Assembly: GCA_030686995.1 (NCBI GenBank) | Contig: CM060691.1 | Span: forward strand, 64,531,853 to 64,595,852 | Direction: 5' to 3' | Source of the DNA: Artemisia argyi | Lineage: Eukaryota; Streptophyta; Magnoliopsida; Asterales; Asteraceae | DNA: 64,000 nt | Shown here: piece by piece, positions 35,832 through 47,300 of the stretch | Layout: every line of letters starts with the position of its first letter | Numbering within the stretch: position 1 is the stretch's first letter | Notes under the pieces: generated by a model | Told to the model about the DNA's origin: nothing | What the model saw: the letters and a program-made list of their open reading frames with translations, nothing else | Databases searched by the model: none | Program-made: the position numbers and the translations under genes

Positions 35832-38085
35832 ATGGAAGGTGGTAACATCTTTGAACCCGTCATCCCACCATAACAAAACCCACCATTAGAACCCCTTAGG
35901 CCCCGAACCTTAGGAGAGTATTCCCGACCTAGCCACCAAGGCTACCGAAACACCATTGAGCTCACCGGAGCCAACGTGACCCCCTTGCGATCGGACACCA
36001 TCCGGTTGGTGCAAAGCGGATGTGCATTCCATGGACTTCGTTCTGAAGATCCAAACCAACATCTTAAGGACTTCCTCAAAATCGTAGATTCCATAGACCT
36101 AGGTGTTGAAACTAGAGAGACTACCCGTTTACGCCTATTCCATTCTCTCTACGGGATCAAGCTAGTCAATGGCTTGAGCGTTTACCCGCGGGATCCATCA
36201 CCACATGGGATAATCTCGCCAATCGCTTCCTTACCCAATTCTTCCCGTCGGAAAAGACTGCAATGCTTAGAGGGACATTTTGATGTATGAACAACAGCAG
36301 GGTGAAACTTTCTACGAGGCTTGGGCCCGTTTTAAGGATCTCCTCCACAAGATCCCTCATCATGGTATAAACCTTTGGTTATTAGTCCAGATTTTCTACG
36401 ACCATGTTGACTATCACACTAAGCACACCATCGACAGGACCGCGGGAGGTAAATTGCGTGATAAGAACGCCGAGGAGTCCTGGGCAATTATCGAAGAGCT
36501 CACTGTTGATAATCATGAGATGTGGGAATTTAATCATACGATAGAAGCGGCCATCAATGCAGTCTCGACATCTGGAGGAACCACCGAAATCCCCGATGAA
36601 CTCCTATGGAAACTCGAGGAAAAAGTTGACTATTTTGAGGAAAGGCAAAGGAGACGGGCAACCGTCAATTCTGTCTCAAAACCAACTTCGGCACCATTAT
36701 CTGAGTCACCTTCTAGAGAAAATGTCGAGACTTTTCAGAACTATGCCCCACCTTGTTCCCCTCCCAAGGAGCTTAGCTCAGAGTTTGAAGCTAGGATGAG
36801 AAAATATATGGCAACTCACTCAAATCGGCTTGCTAGATTCGAGGAAGCAGTCTACAAGCAAAAAGAGGAGATGCAAGAGAAAATGAATGAGATGATGAGT
36901 CTATTGGAGGAGTATACCAACCAGAGAACCCCCGAACGAATACTACTAAGGAAAGAAAGCGCCACTCCCACCACCCAATTTGTTAACTCCATCACCATTG
37001 TCCATAAGGATAACGAGAAGGTAGAAACTCCTGCTAAACAGACCTTAGAAAAACCACCAAAATCCCAACCTTTGAGCTACTACCTGAAATATGATATAAA
37101 CGAAAACACCATAACAAATTGGATTAAGGGTGATGGGCGTAACCAACCTCCCAAACAGGATTCTGAAAATGAGGAAGAAGTGAAAGATGAGTATGATACG
37201 CTACCTGGAGGATCAGTATTCGAAAGACTATTGGTACAAAAGGTAGCTACTAAGCAGGTAGCATGTGGGAACTTTGAGATACCAACAAGTATCGGGGACT
37301 TGAAAAATCTTAGTGCTTTCGCCGACCAAGGATCGGAAGTAAATCTTATGCCCCTAACTATTTACATCCAACTAACGTCAAAAATGCCAGCCCCTACTCG
37401 TGTTAGGTTATCTCTCGTTGGACACTCGTACGTATATCCCCTAGGAATCGCAGAAGACGTATTAGTTAATGTCGCAGGATTCATGTACCCCGTTTATTTT
37501 ATGATCATCGATGATAAAGGGGATGGATGCATGCCAATAATCCTTGGATCACCATTCCTCACCACCGCTAGGGTTGTCATTAAGTATGAAGGTAGGAAGA
37601 TCGAGCTTAAATCTGGAAAAAGAAAGATTAGCTTCCCCATGACCCCACGAAGTAAGCATGAGAATTTTAGTTGGAGAAAGGTCAAAAACAACATTGACAC
37701 GACACCCATTCGTGTTCAGAATAAAATTCTTGCATGGGAGGCTAGAATCAAAAGCTATAAGGAAGCCAAAAAAGAGAGAAGCAAAAACAATAAGGTTCAG
37801 GTCGAATTCGAACTTACTCAACCCATAGATAATCATGTACCATTTGAGGAAGGGAACTTGGTACTCTTGAGACACTTAGAAACAACAATACCACCCGATA
37901 AACCAAGTCCTTGGTGGTATGGGCCATTCACAATCGAAGGTGTGAGCCAAGATGGGGTAGCTAACTTGAGAAGCAGATTAGGTGGGATGGTGATTGCGAG
38001 TATCGACAGATTGAGGCACCACCACCATAACAGTAATGATCGCAACTATATGGGGTATATCATTTCCAATGATGAAATCACGTAG
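35832..38085 (+). pseudogene. gag: G1 gag-protease fused to an integrase C-terminal domain
   Basis: From the ATG at 35,832 the first about 120 codons match G2 almost base for base. An in-frame stop lies at 35,871-35,873 in a small insertion, and single-base deletions lie near 36,142 and 36,273. The frame is then open for 601 codons (36,280-38,085). By residue: end of the gag domain (1-80), coiled coil (about 165-212), protease-like domain with D-Q-G-S at 349-352, and 485-582, which matches the integrase C-terminal region of A1 pol (A-W/Y-E start, N-L-V-L-L, W-x-G-P-F-T-I, and a closing R-L-R-H). RT, RNase H and the integrase core are absent, as is the zinc knuckle. The last codons again match G2. 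Confidence 0.8.
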
Positions 38086-38288
38086 TAACCCATGACCTTG
38101 AGTCTAGCTACAAGACTCGTAAATAAAGAAAAGCACTTCTTGGGAGGCAACCCATGTTTTGTGTGATTTTATTTTTTGTTTGTTTGTTATTTGCTTCCGT
38201 ATCCATGCTTAATTTTTATTGTTGGAAGATCATGTTTCTAAACTAAATAGTGGAAATACTTTACTTTGTTGTTTTGGCCTAGTCTTAA
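38086..38288 (+). other. G1 post-gag region up to the inverted LTR
   Basis: Near-identical to G2 52,622-52,820 and ends at ..CTAGTCTTAA. In G2 the sequence goes on with CTCCACC; in G1 an LTR terminus in reverse orientation is joined here. Confidence 0.75.
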
Positions 38289-39704
38289 TGATGCGTGGGA
38301 ATCGCAACAGGCTTTACCTCTTGAGGGATCTCGAGAAGCTTACAACCCCCACCAGGCAGTGTACCTGATCGTTGTAGTATAGTATAGTGACAAGTACCGG
38401 GGGATTGATCGTTCAGCTTAGGAATAGTGTCGCTAGGATTAGAAAGCCTAAATACTAGTTCTAAAGGTGAGGGATGATTATTTTTGTATTTTTATATTTT
38501 TTTGAAAGCAAGTAAATATCTCGGGTTTGAAGGATTTGGGCGGAATTAGTTGCTATTCAACTAACCCAATACTAAGATGCAATCAAAATAAAATACTAAA
38601 AATGAAAATAAGCTAAATTATACTAAAGTTGTGAGCAGTAATTGGAGAAAATGTGTTTACTTAGATTTCATTACTCCCTAGACATCTTTTACACGTTAAT
38701 TACTTGTTATAATTGCATGGATGACGGATCGTATTCCTTAATACCATTCATGGGGTGGCACACATAACTCCCCAATTCTATGAGCTCTTATCTCCTCCTA
38801 CACCATGCCCAACACAACTATAGGGATTGTAAACAGTGGCTCATGCATTAAATATAACCAATAAAGACCTAGTGCGCCTCGGTTCATGTTTCTTAAGACG
38901 TTCAAGCATGTTACCAAGTGGAGATCTGCCTGTTTTCTTAAGCCTAACATATAAATCACTCATCCAAGACAAAGATAAACAAGTAATCAATACATAATTA
39001 ACATCTAGGTTTCATTAGATCTAAGCAAACACAAGATAGATCTAGCTTAGCATAATGGAATTAAGATAAGAACATGATATAGACAACCAACACATAGACA
39101 TATTGATTGAATTAAAGGAACACTTATCTCAATTACAATGCAAGGTATCAAGGGTTTGGAACCCTTGAAAAACCTGTAAAAGTTGCACCAAAATCGTACT
39201 TAGGGTTTCTCCAAAACTTCCCTTTTTAATGTGTGAAAATTAGAAAACTATATATAGAAAAATAGGTCTGACGACGTCAAGAATAAACTTGTGACGCCGT
39301 CACCTTGCCGCTAAAACTCTCCTCGGACTGCCTAGATCTACTTCTGACGCCGTCAAGACTTATACACTTCCAGGCCGTCATGACTCTTTTACTCTTGACG
39401 CCCTTCCTACGTGATGCTGTCAAATCTGTTCTGGGTCGTCATGGAAATTCATGAAATTTGCTCTTGATGCCGTCAAGGTTTTTCTCTTGACGCCGTCACC
39501 TACTGTTCCCAGCATGGAAAATTAAGACTTTGGCGTTTTCTTCACTTTTATGCTCCAAAAACGTCCAAATTGCTTCCTTTTCCAGATTTCTCTCCCAAAG
39601 TACCTAAAATCACAAAAGGAACGATTTAGGGCAATATTTGATCAAATAAATTCGGATTCGGGCTTAAATGACCCCCTAAAAACGGATCATTTTTTGCCTC
39701 ATCA
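38289..39704 (-). repeat. Inverted LTR copy inside G1 (left palindrome arm, outer part)
   Basis: A complete 1416-base G LTR in reverse orientation, TGATGCG...CATCA on the plus strand. No 5-base duplication is found around it, so it is not a separate insertion with its own target site. Confidence 0.88.
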
Positions 39705-41253
39705 TATACCCTTACACTTGAGATTTGCTTGTCCTCAAGCAAATGCGCTTTTATTCTACTCAAAAGACAAGTTAGGGGTCATTTAACACTAATATAAAAG
39801 TAATTACAACAAATAATCGTTCCACTAAACACCAATAGACAAGCACGGAGGTCATACACTAGCACCTCACAAATAGTGTTTAGATACTCACATCTCTCTG
39901 GTGTAATAAAGTATAAATTACAATATGGAAAAGGAAGATATCTCTCACTACCTGTCATAGCAAAATAGATTACCATAGGCTTGGGAAAGGATCAAACCTC
40001 CACCACATGGCGTAAGCACCTAGGATAAACTATCAAAGATGTCTTTTAAAGGGTTGTAACGTTAGGTGTAGGGATATGAAATACACGGTTTTGTTGGATA
40101 AAGGAAGTTTTACTGGTGGCGAGTTAACAATCTTGGTTAATTACATGTACAATGTGGCGTTGCTAAGCCAAGACTAGACTCGACTTAAGCTAATAAATGA
40201 AAAATAACGAAAACATAAAATAAAAAGGGATGGTAGTCCGTATGTTTTTTCTCTTTTTCCTTTTTTCTATTTTTTTTATTTTTTATTTTTTATTTTATTT
40301 TTTTTTTTTTTTTTGCATACACTTTTACCCTACCATCCAAAATAATACATCATAGGGGATGAGAATTCCCCTTACACTTGAATCTTTACATACTTTACAT
40401 TTAACTAATCTAATGACTCGAATTAAGAAAATCAAAACACTTGGAGCACTTTTAATCTTAAAAGTGCTCCAAGTGTTTTGATTTTCTTAATTCGAGTCAT
40501 TAGTTTAGTTAAATGTAAAGTATGTAAAGATTCAAGTGTAAGGGAAATGCTTATTCCCTATGATGTATTATTTTGGATGGTAGGGTAAGAGTGTACGCAA
40601 AAAAAAAAAAAAAAAAAAAAAAAAAGAAAAAGAAAAAAAAAAAAACTGAAAAAATCAAAAAATAAAATTAAAAAAAATAGAAAAAGGAAAAAGAGAAAAA
40701 AACATACGGACTACCATCCCTTTTTATTCTATGTTCATTTTATGTTTTTGTTATTTTCCATTTATTAGCTTAAGTCGAGTCTAGTCTTTGCTTAGCAACG
40801 CCATATTGTACATGTAATTAACTAAGATTGTTAACTCGCCACCAGTAAACTTTCCTTTATCCAACAAAACCGTGTATTTCATATCCCTACACCTAACGTT
40901 ACAACCCTTTTAAAGACCTCTTTGATAGTTTATCCTAGGTGCTTACGCCATGTGGTGGAGGTTTGATCCTTTCCCAAGCCTATGGTAATCTATTTTGCTA
41001 TGACAGGTAGTGAGAGATATCTTCTGTTTCCATATTGTAATTTACACTTTATTACACCCGAGAGATGTGAGTATCTAAACACTATTTGTGAGGTGCTAGT
41101 GTATGACCTCCGTGCTTGTCTATTGGTCTTTAGTGGAACGATTATTTGTTGTAATTACTTTTATGTTAGTGTTAAATGACCCCTAACTTGTCTTTTGAGT
41201 AGAATAAAAGCGCATTTGCTTGAGGACAAGCAAATCTCAAGTGTAAGGGTATA
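39705..41253. other. G1 3' internal DNA in inverted then direct copy
   Basis: Non-coding. Each arm carries an A-rich tract (T-rich at 40,255-40,315, A-rich at 40,600-40,680), a perfect 9-bp hairpin ATTTGCTTG-AGGA-CAAGCAAAT (39,723-39,744 and 41,214-41,235) and the polypurine tract AAGTGTAAGGG beside the LTR. A 65-codon frame here is discussed under rejected items. Confidence 0.75.
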
Positions 41254-42670
41254 TGATGAGGCGAAAAATGATCTGTTTTTAGGGGGACATTTAAGCCCGA
41301 ATCCGAATTTATTTGATCAAATATTGCCCTAAATCGCTTCTTTTGTGATTTTAGGTACTTTGGGAGAGAAATCTGGAAAAGGAAGCAATTCGGACGTTTT
41401 TGGAGCATAAAAGTGAAGAAAACGCCAAAGTCTTAATTTTCCATGCTGGGAACAGTAGGTGACGGCGTCAAGAGCAATACCTTGACGGCGTCAAGAGCAA
41501 ATTTCATGAATTTCCATGACGACCCAGAACAGATTTGACGGCGTCACGTAGGAAGGGCGTCAAGAGTAAAAGAGTCATGACGGCCTGGAAGTGTATAAGT
41601 CTTGACGGCGTCAGAAGTAGATCTAGGCAGTCCGAGAAGAGTTTTGGTGGCGAGGTGACGGCGTCATAGTGTTTGTCTTGACGCCGTCAGACCTATTTTT
41701 CTATATATAGTTTTCTAATTTTCACACATTATGGAGAGAAGTTTTCGGAGAAACCCTAAGTACGATTTTGGTGTAACTTTACAGGTTTTTCAAGGGTTCC
41801 AACCCCTTGATACCTTGCATGTTTAATCAAGATAAGTGTTCTTTTAATTCAATCAATATGTTTATGTGTTGGTTGTCTATATCATGTTCTTATCTTAATT
41901 CCATCATGCTAGGCTAGATCTATCTTGTGTTTGCTTACATCTAATGAAACCTAGATGTTAATTATGTGTTGATTACTTGTTTATTCTTGTCTTGGATGAA
42001 TGATTTATATGTTAGGCTTAAGAAAACTGGTAGATCTCCACTTGGTAACATGCTTGAACGTCTTAAGAAACATGAACCGAGGCGCACTAGGTCTTTGTTG
42101 GTTGTATTTAATGCATGAGCCACTGTTTACAATCCCTATAGTTGTGCTGGGCATGGTGTAGGAGGAGATAAGAGCTCATAGAATTGGGGAGTTATGTGTG
42201 CCACCCCATGAATGGTATTAAGGAATACGATCCGTCATTTATGCAATTATAACAAGTAATTAACGTGTAAAAGATGTCTAGGGAGTAATGAAATCTAAGT
42301 AAACACATTTTCTCCAATTACTGGTCACAACTTTAGTATAAATTAGTTTATTTTAATTTCTAGTATTTTATTTTGATTGCATCTTAGTATTGGGTTAGTT
42401 GATTAGCAACTAATTCCGCCCAAATCCTTCAAACCCCGAGATTTTACTTGCCTTCATAAAAATATAAAAACACAAAAATAATCATCCCTCACCCTTAGAA
42501 CTAGTATTTAGGCTTTCTAATCCTAGCGACACTATTCCTAAGCTGAACGATCAATCCCCCGGTACTTGTCACTATACTATACTACAACGATCAGGTATAA
42601 TGCCTGGTGGGGGTTGTAAGCTTCTCGAGATCCCTCGAGAGGTAAAGCCTGTTGCGATTCCCACGCATCA
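41254..42670 (+). repeat. G1 3' LTR (right palindrome arm, outer part)
   Basis: It is 1417 bases, TGATGAGG...ACGCATCA, followed by target duplication ACCTC at 42,671-42,675. It has TGACG dyads and a TATA box like the other copies. Confidence 0.9.
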
Positions 42671-42675
42671 ACCTC

Positions 42676-43461
42676 CTGTCCCACTAATACTTGACGGAAT
42701 GCCATATGCACATGGTTAGTCGTATTAGTCGTGATACACTATATTTGAGTAAAAATAGGAATTGGCAAATCACCTATTACACGAGGGCGAAATTTATAAT
42801 TGATTTGATAAAACACCCCTTTTGTTAATGTCTTGCGTGTCATGAGGCTTGGGGCAATATCTATAAGGAAATTTATGTTTTCAACATATATTTAGATACA
42901 GCTGTATAGGAATTTGACCATACTTGAATTGTATATCTGATTAAATTAGCATCATGAGTTTCCAGCTCATGTTAGGATTATTGATCCCTTATTTGAATTT
43001 GATTGAATATTTATATGATTTATTCTGTATTTATAATCAACATTACCGAATACTTGTTCCATCATTGTTTGTATTAATCATTACCAAATATTTATGAAAT
43101 CTATCAAAATAAATGGTTTTCCATAAAAAACTCTATGAACTCACCAACCTTTGTGTTGACACTTTTAAGCATGTATATCTCAGGTAATTTAACGGAGCAG
43201 GACAAGACACGGAGTGGGCATTTATTACTCTCATAAATTAAAATGGTGTAAAAATCAAATATGTCATTCTTTCAAGCCTTTACATCTTTTAAAAAGATTT
43301 TTAAATCAAATGGCTCATCTTTTATCAAAAACATTATTTGAATGACAAATAACTTTCAAAACGCTTCTTTTAAGCCGTTTTATGAGATTATAACTTCGAT
43401 CCTCCCCGTAACACCTAAATTACTTTTCCGCTGCGACAAACTTAAATTTGGGGGTGTTATA
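42676..43461 (+). repeat. T1 3' LTR, right part
   Basis: Resumes directly after the G1 target duplication and ends GGGGGTGTTATA, a mutated form of the expected ..TTACA terminus. No gene. Confidence 0.65.
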
Positions 43462-44366
43462 GATGAGTTCTGCCCGTGTACCCCCAGGGTTCCGCCAGGA
43501 CTGACAGTTTATCTTGCAATAACTTTTCAAACCAACCAAAGTCACATCAACTAAATACTAGTCAAACACAAACTTGTGCAAGAAGACTTATGGTTAGTCA
43601 AACATACAATCTTTCCTTAAATGTATATTGACAATCTTACCATAAATGTGATGTGACATTTCTATTTTAAGAAATATAAAAATGTTGTGTTTTATATGAA
43701 ATGTAAAATGTAGCAAATGTCTAATTATGCAAGTCTTTTAAACTAAAATTATGTTGTACTAAAAACTAAAGTTTACACTTTGTCATTAACAAAACTTAGC
43801 AAAGATCGTAAAATATAAATAACGTTTTTAGGCAATATTTGTATTAACATAGTCCATCACAGTCATCCATTACAGTCATGAAAACAAAAGCCCAGTCCAA
43901 TGTATATAACAATCCAATCTAACTTATGTAAATCACTGAAGCCCAATGATTAATCCAATTCACAAAAAATTAGATCCAATAGCTTGCCCCATCCAAATAT
44001 CCAATACCCATTTATATACGGTTGAGGATAAAACAAGTCACACTTTACCATTGACCTAAACCTAAAACACATAAGCCTCATTTTATCCGCCCCTTTTTTC
44101 TTATACGCTCCTCACACCAATCTCATCTCATCAATTCTTAATTTCAGTATATCATTTCAATCACTATCATCAATTACAATCAATTAGATAAACACAAACA
44201 CTAAACTTCTACATGATCTCAGCTTATTAAGGTGAAGCACAAACCACGCGACCATCATTCCTTTTGCTCTTTATGTTAGTCTCGGCTTCAAGATCATTAA
44301 ATGGGTCTCAGGTAGGTTTTTTTTATTGTAAGCGTTTTTCTAAACCGAATGAATGGAGAGATGAAA
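43462..44366 (+). other. Low-copy-looking DNA: possible host promoter, 5' UTR and first exon
   Basis: The only stretch not assigned to an LTR element. It has two TGGGCT (site II type) motifs on the minus strand (43,889-43,894 and 43,940-43,945), a TATATA at 44,013-44,018, a run resembling a telo-box (CCTAAACCTAAAA, near 44,050), then a pyrimidine-rich leader-like stretch to about 44,220. ATGGGTCTCAG ends at 44,311 beside GTAGGTTTTTTT, a good plant splice donor. A2 begins 55 bases later, as if inserted in a first intron. There is no downstream exon in the window, so this may be just a gene remnant. Confidence 0.35.
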
Positions 44367-47300
44367 TGATTGGTCCCGAAACGGTCAGATATTACTGACC
44401 AAGGTCAATAAGTCAAAGACAGCCTCGTTCCGATTCTCCGGTGATAGTCCCCGGGTCGTTAAGTCCCAACGAGATTGAAATGGTGCTTTTGGAAATCGTT
44501 TAGGAATGAGTGGCACTGAGGACAGTAGCCAAGATGATATGAATTGATTTTGCTACTGATATTTTGGTATTTGTACGATGAGATAATATTCACAAATAAC
44601 AGATATACAGGTATATGCACAAATTCACAATTTGGTATCACGTAATCAGACAGAAAATTGGGTTTTGATAAATTACAAACTACAGGGGTGCAAATGAAAC
44701 TTTTGAAAACTTAAAATTAAAAGAAAATTGAAAATGAAAATGAAATTATAAAAATGATTATTTTAATATTTAAATACTATTTAATTAATAAAACTATTTA
44801 AAATCTAATTTAAATCTAATTTTAATTAACTAAAAATTACAAGGATTACAAATTAAACTAAAAATTTGCAAAAATAATTTCTAAACTTAAAAATGAGCTT
44901 GAAGAAAGTATAAAAAATAAAAATAAATATTTTTGTCTTTTTATGAGTTTTTTATCAATTAAAAACTATTTATATTAATTAAACTAATTAAACTATTTTA
45001 AATTGCTAATAATACTAAATTAACTTAGAAAATTATGAGAAAATTTGTAAAACTATTTAACCATCACAGGAATCCTACAAAATTATAAAAACTTCTAAAA
45101 ATTATATTTTAGGCTATTTCACTAATTAATTACCTTTTAATTAACTTAAATCTAATTTAAATAATTAAAATAAGAAAAATGGAAAATGAACAGTAGAAAC
45201 TAATATATTTTCTAAAAGTCTTAACTAATTTATAAAACTTAGAAAAATTATAGAAACCTACTGTTGTTAATAAAAATTTAAGAAAACTAATTAATTACTA
45301 ATATTACCTATTTAATTATTTAAACTACTTTTAAATCTAATAAATAGTAAACTAATCAGGAAAAATCTAAGAAAATTATTGTAACTACTTAAAGGTACTA
45401 GAAAATTTAGAAAATTATAAAAATGGAAAAGTGCTTATAAATAAGCTAAAATGAAAAATGAAAAAGATAGAATCTATTAAATAGAAGCTATCACTATTTT
45501 TATGTTTGGTTTTTTGGAATTTTTCTTTTTTACAGCTAAATACAAGATGAAATTAAGTAACTTTTGTGAAACAACTTTTTATTTGGCTTAAAAATAAGCA
45601 GTATGCACCCCCTTTAAGCAAGACAGTTGACTTTTATTGACGAAGTAGCAAAATAAGCACAAATGCCTGTACGTGGGGTCCACAATGGTAAAACTAGGTT
45701 CAAATAAGTACAAGAGACTTAAATAAGCTAAGAACAACAAGCAATGAGCACTAATAAGCTAATAAGATGAAAATAAGCACTTTGAAGACTTGCACTTAAC
45801 ACAGAAATGGGACAAACCTGAGAACTGATTCCAGGTGGGGTCCACTGGTTCCTAGGTCAAACTAAGAGTCAATTCTTTAACCCTGGTAGGAGGGGGTTGG
45901 GAAAAGCCACTGAGGTGGCCTACAACAGCCACCAAAGGTGGTGGTGTTGTGGTGGTCAGCTGGTGTAGGGGAGGTGTGTTCCCTGCAAGTGTCTTTGGAT
46001 CAATGTGGGGCCCAGGGAAAAATTCACAAAAATCAAAGAGAGGTGAAACCTCAAATTTGAGCTGGTAGACAACAAGTAAAAATAAGTTTCAAGTCTTCAA
46101 TCCAAACACAAAATTAAATAAAATTCCCACAAGTTTTAAAAAAAATCTAATGAGCAACTTTTGACTTTTTGAGGAAAACATAAAGTTTGACTTATTTGGA
46201 TTTCTACTGACTCCTACTGATTATAAATTAAGTTATGAACTATATCTAAGCTATATTATTCTAAATTAACAACCTTTGTGGCTAATGTAATGGATCTAAG
46301 CACCCAAACCCCTCACAGTTAACTGTGGGGGAAATTTTTTATGATTCTGACCTTTTTGCTTTATGACACCAAATGTTAAGGTTTGTTTGAACAAGTTTGA
46401 TACTGAGAAAGAGTTTTCACCCAAAGTTAACAACCAAGAACCTCAATAACACAGTGACTTAACCAAATCCAAACACCCTCTTAAACACTTTTATAAATGA
46501 TTTCCAATGAGATTAACTGCTTTATTCCACCAATCTTTTTCCAAATGTTCTTTTATGATCTAAATAGGTAATTTAAGCACAGAAACACAAGTGATGACCA
46601 CTAATACACAAGAAGACAAGTTATAGCTAATATGGCAGTTTAACTAAAGAGTTGTGAGCAATAAAGAAACTGAAGTACAAACACCTAATTTCAACGCACA
46701 ATCTTAACTAATAACATCTAATAAACACAAAGAACACAGAATTACAAGCAAGCTACAGAGATTATCAGATATTAAGATTTTAGAGGAAGTTCAAAATAAG
46801 CTAAGCTTACAGACCACCCTTAGCATGAACAAAGGGTTTTCCACTGATGCCTATCTTTAGATAGGCTTATTCCACTTCCAAGCTTGCCCTTTAGTGCCTT
46901 AAAACCCTGAAATCAAACTCAAATCAAACACAGTTGACTATTGTTGACCTTTTTTTATATTTTTGATTTTTCTAGTAATACTGAGTTTTATGGTCTCTAT
47001 AAGCTTCAATAAGCTTAGAGAACCTAAGTGAGCTTATATCAGTCCATGATCCTTGATACAATTAACATCCTAAGTTATTGAGAAATTCAGAAATTTGAAA
47101 TGAATTGCATTGACAAAATTAGAACTGAAACCTTGACTTTTATTATTTAAAAAGATTTAGAGTATAATAAGATAACTACTACAATGCTTGAAAATAAGAA
47201 AATTACACTGAAATTGAAAGCTTAATTTAATTCGACACTAATAATAACTTAATTAACTACTTGTGGTCTTCCTTGCATTCTTCTCCTTTATATAGCCATC

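Larger units (their letters stand above)
6098..42670 (+). mobile_element. G1: gag-only, non-autonomous LTR retrotransposon with internal palindrome, carrying nested A1
   Basis: TGATG...CATCA LTRs are flanked by a perfect 5-base duplication, ACCTC (6093-6097 and 42,671-42,675). Order: 5' LTR (6098-6358, then 34,503-35,658 after the A1 insertion), a damaged tRNA-Asp primer site, a gag-protease-integrase-tail ORF, an inverted LTR copy (38,289-39,704), inverted then direct 3' internal DNA meeting at 40,455-40,458, and the 3' LTR (41,254-42,670). Because the target duplication encloses the whole structure, the inverted part probably arose before integration. It lacks RT and the integrase core, so it depended on an autonomous element, most likely an Athila relative given the same primer site. 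Confidence 0.88.
38289..42670. repeat. 4.4 kb palindrome: arms 38,289-40,454 and 40,459-42,670
   Basis: Each arm is an LTR plus about 0.75-0.8 kb of 3' internal DNA. The centre is a 4-base spacer (ATCT, 40,455-40,458) between perfect 15-base inner arms. The outer ends are both exact LTR termini. The arms differ by scattered substitutions and by long poly(A)/poly(T) length, so they are near but not exact copies. Read-through RNA would fold into a 2.2 kb hairpin. Confidence 0.9.
1..43461 (+). mobile_element. T1: Tekay-like Ty3/gypsy element, 5' end outside window, split by nested insertions
   Basis: A plus-strand LTR retrotransposon. In order it shows a reduced gag (805-1517), a spacer, two antisense small ORFs (2217-2700), a 3' end that still reads as the E-F-R-D-E-I tail typical of Tekay/Del polyproteins (about 3003-3022), and a 3' LTR starting TGTAAAACC at 3039. 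No protease, RT, RNase H or integrase is recognisable, so this copy is non-autonomous. The LTR is interrupted at 6097/42,676 by G1, whose ACCTC target duplication marks the joint. Positions 1881-2000 match, by eye, the post-gag DNA of T2 in reverse complement (about 23,700-23,820), which ties the two families. The 5' LTR and this element's own target duplication are not visible. Confidence 0.7.

Noticed and set aside
38289..42670. The palindrome as a sequencing fold-back artefact.
   Set aside because: The arms differ at many bases and in tract length, the outer flanks differ, and the right flank carries the ACCTC duplication matching 6093. An artefact would give identical arms.
43342..43554. 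A 70-codon frame near the T1 LTR end.
   Set aside because: It crosses the LTR boundary at 43,461 and has no domain.
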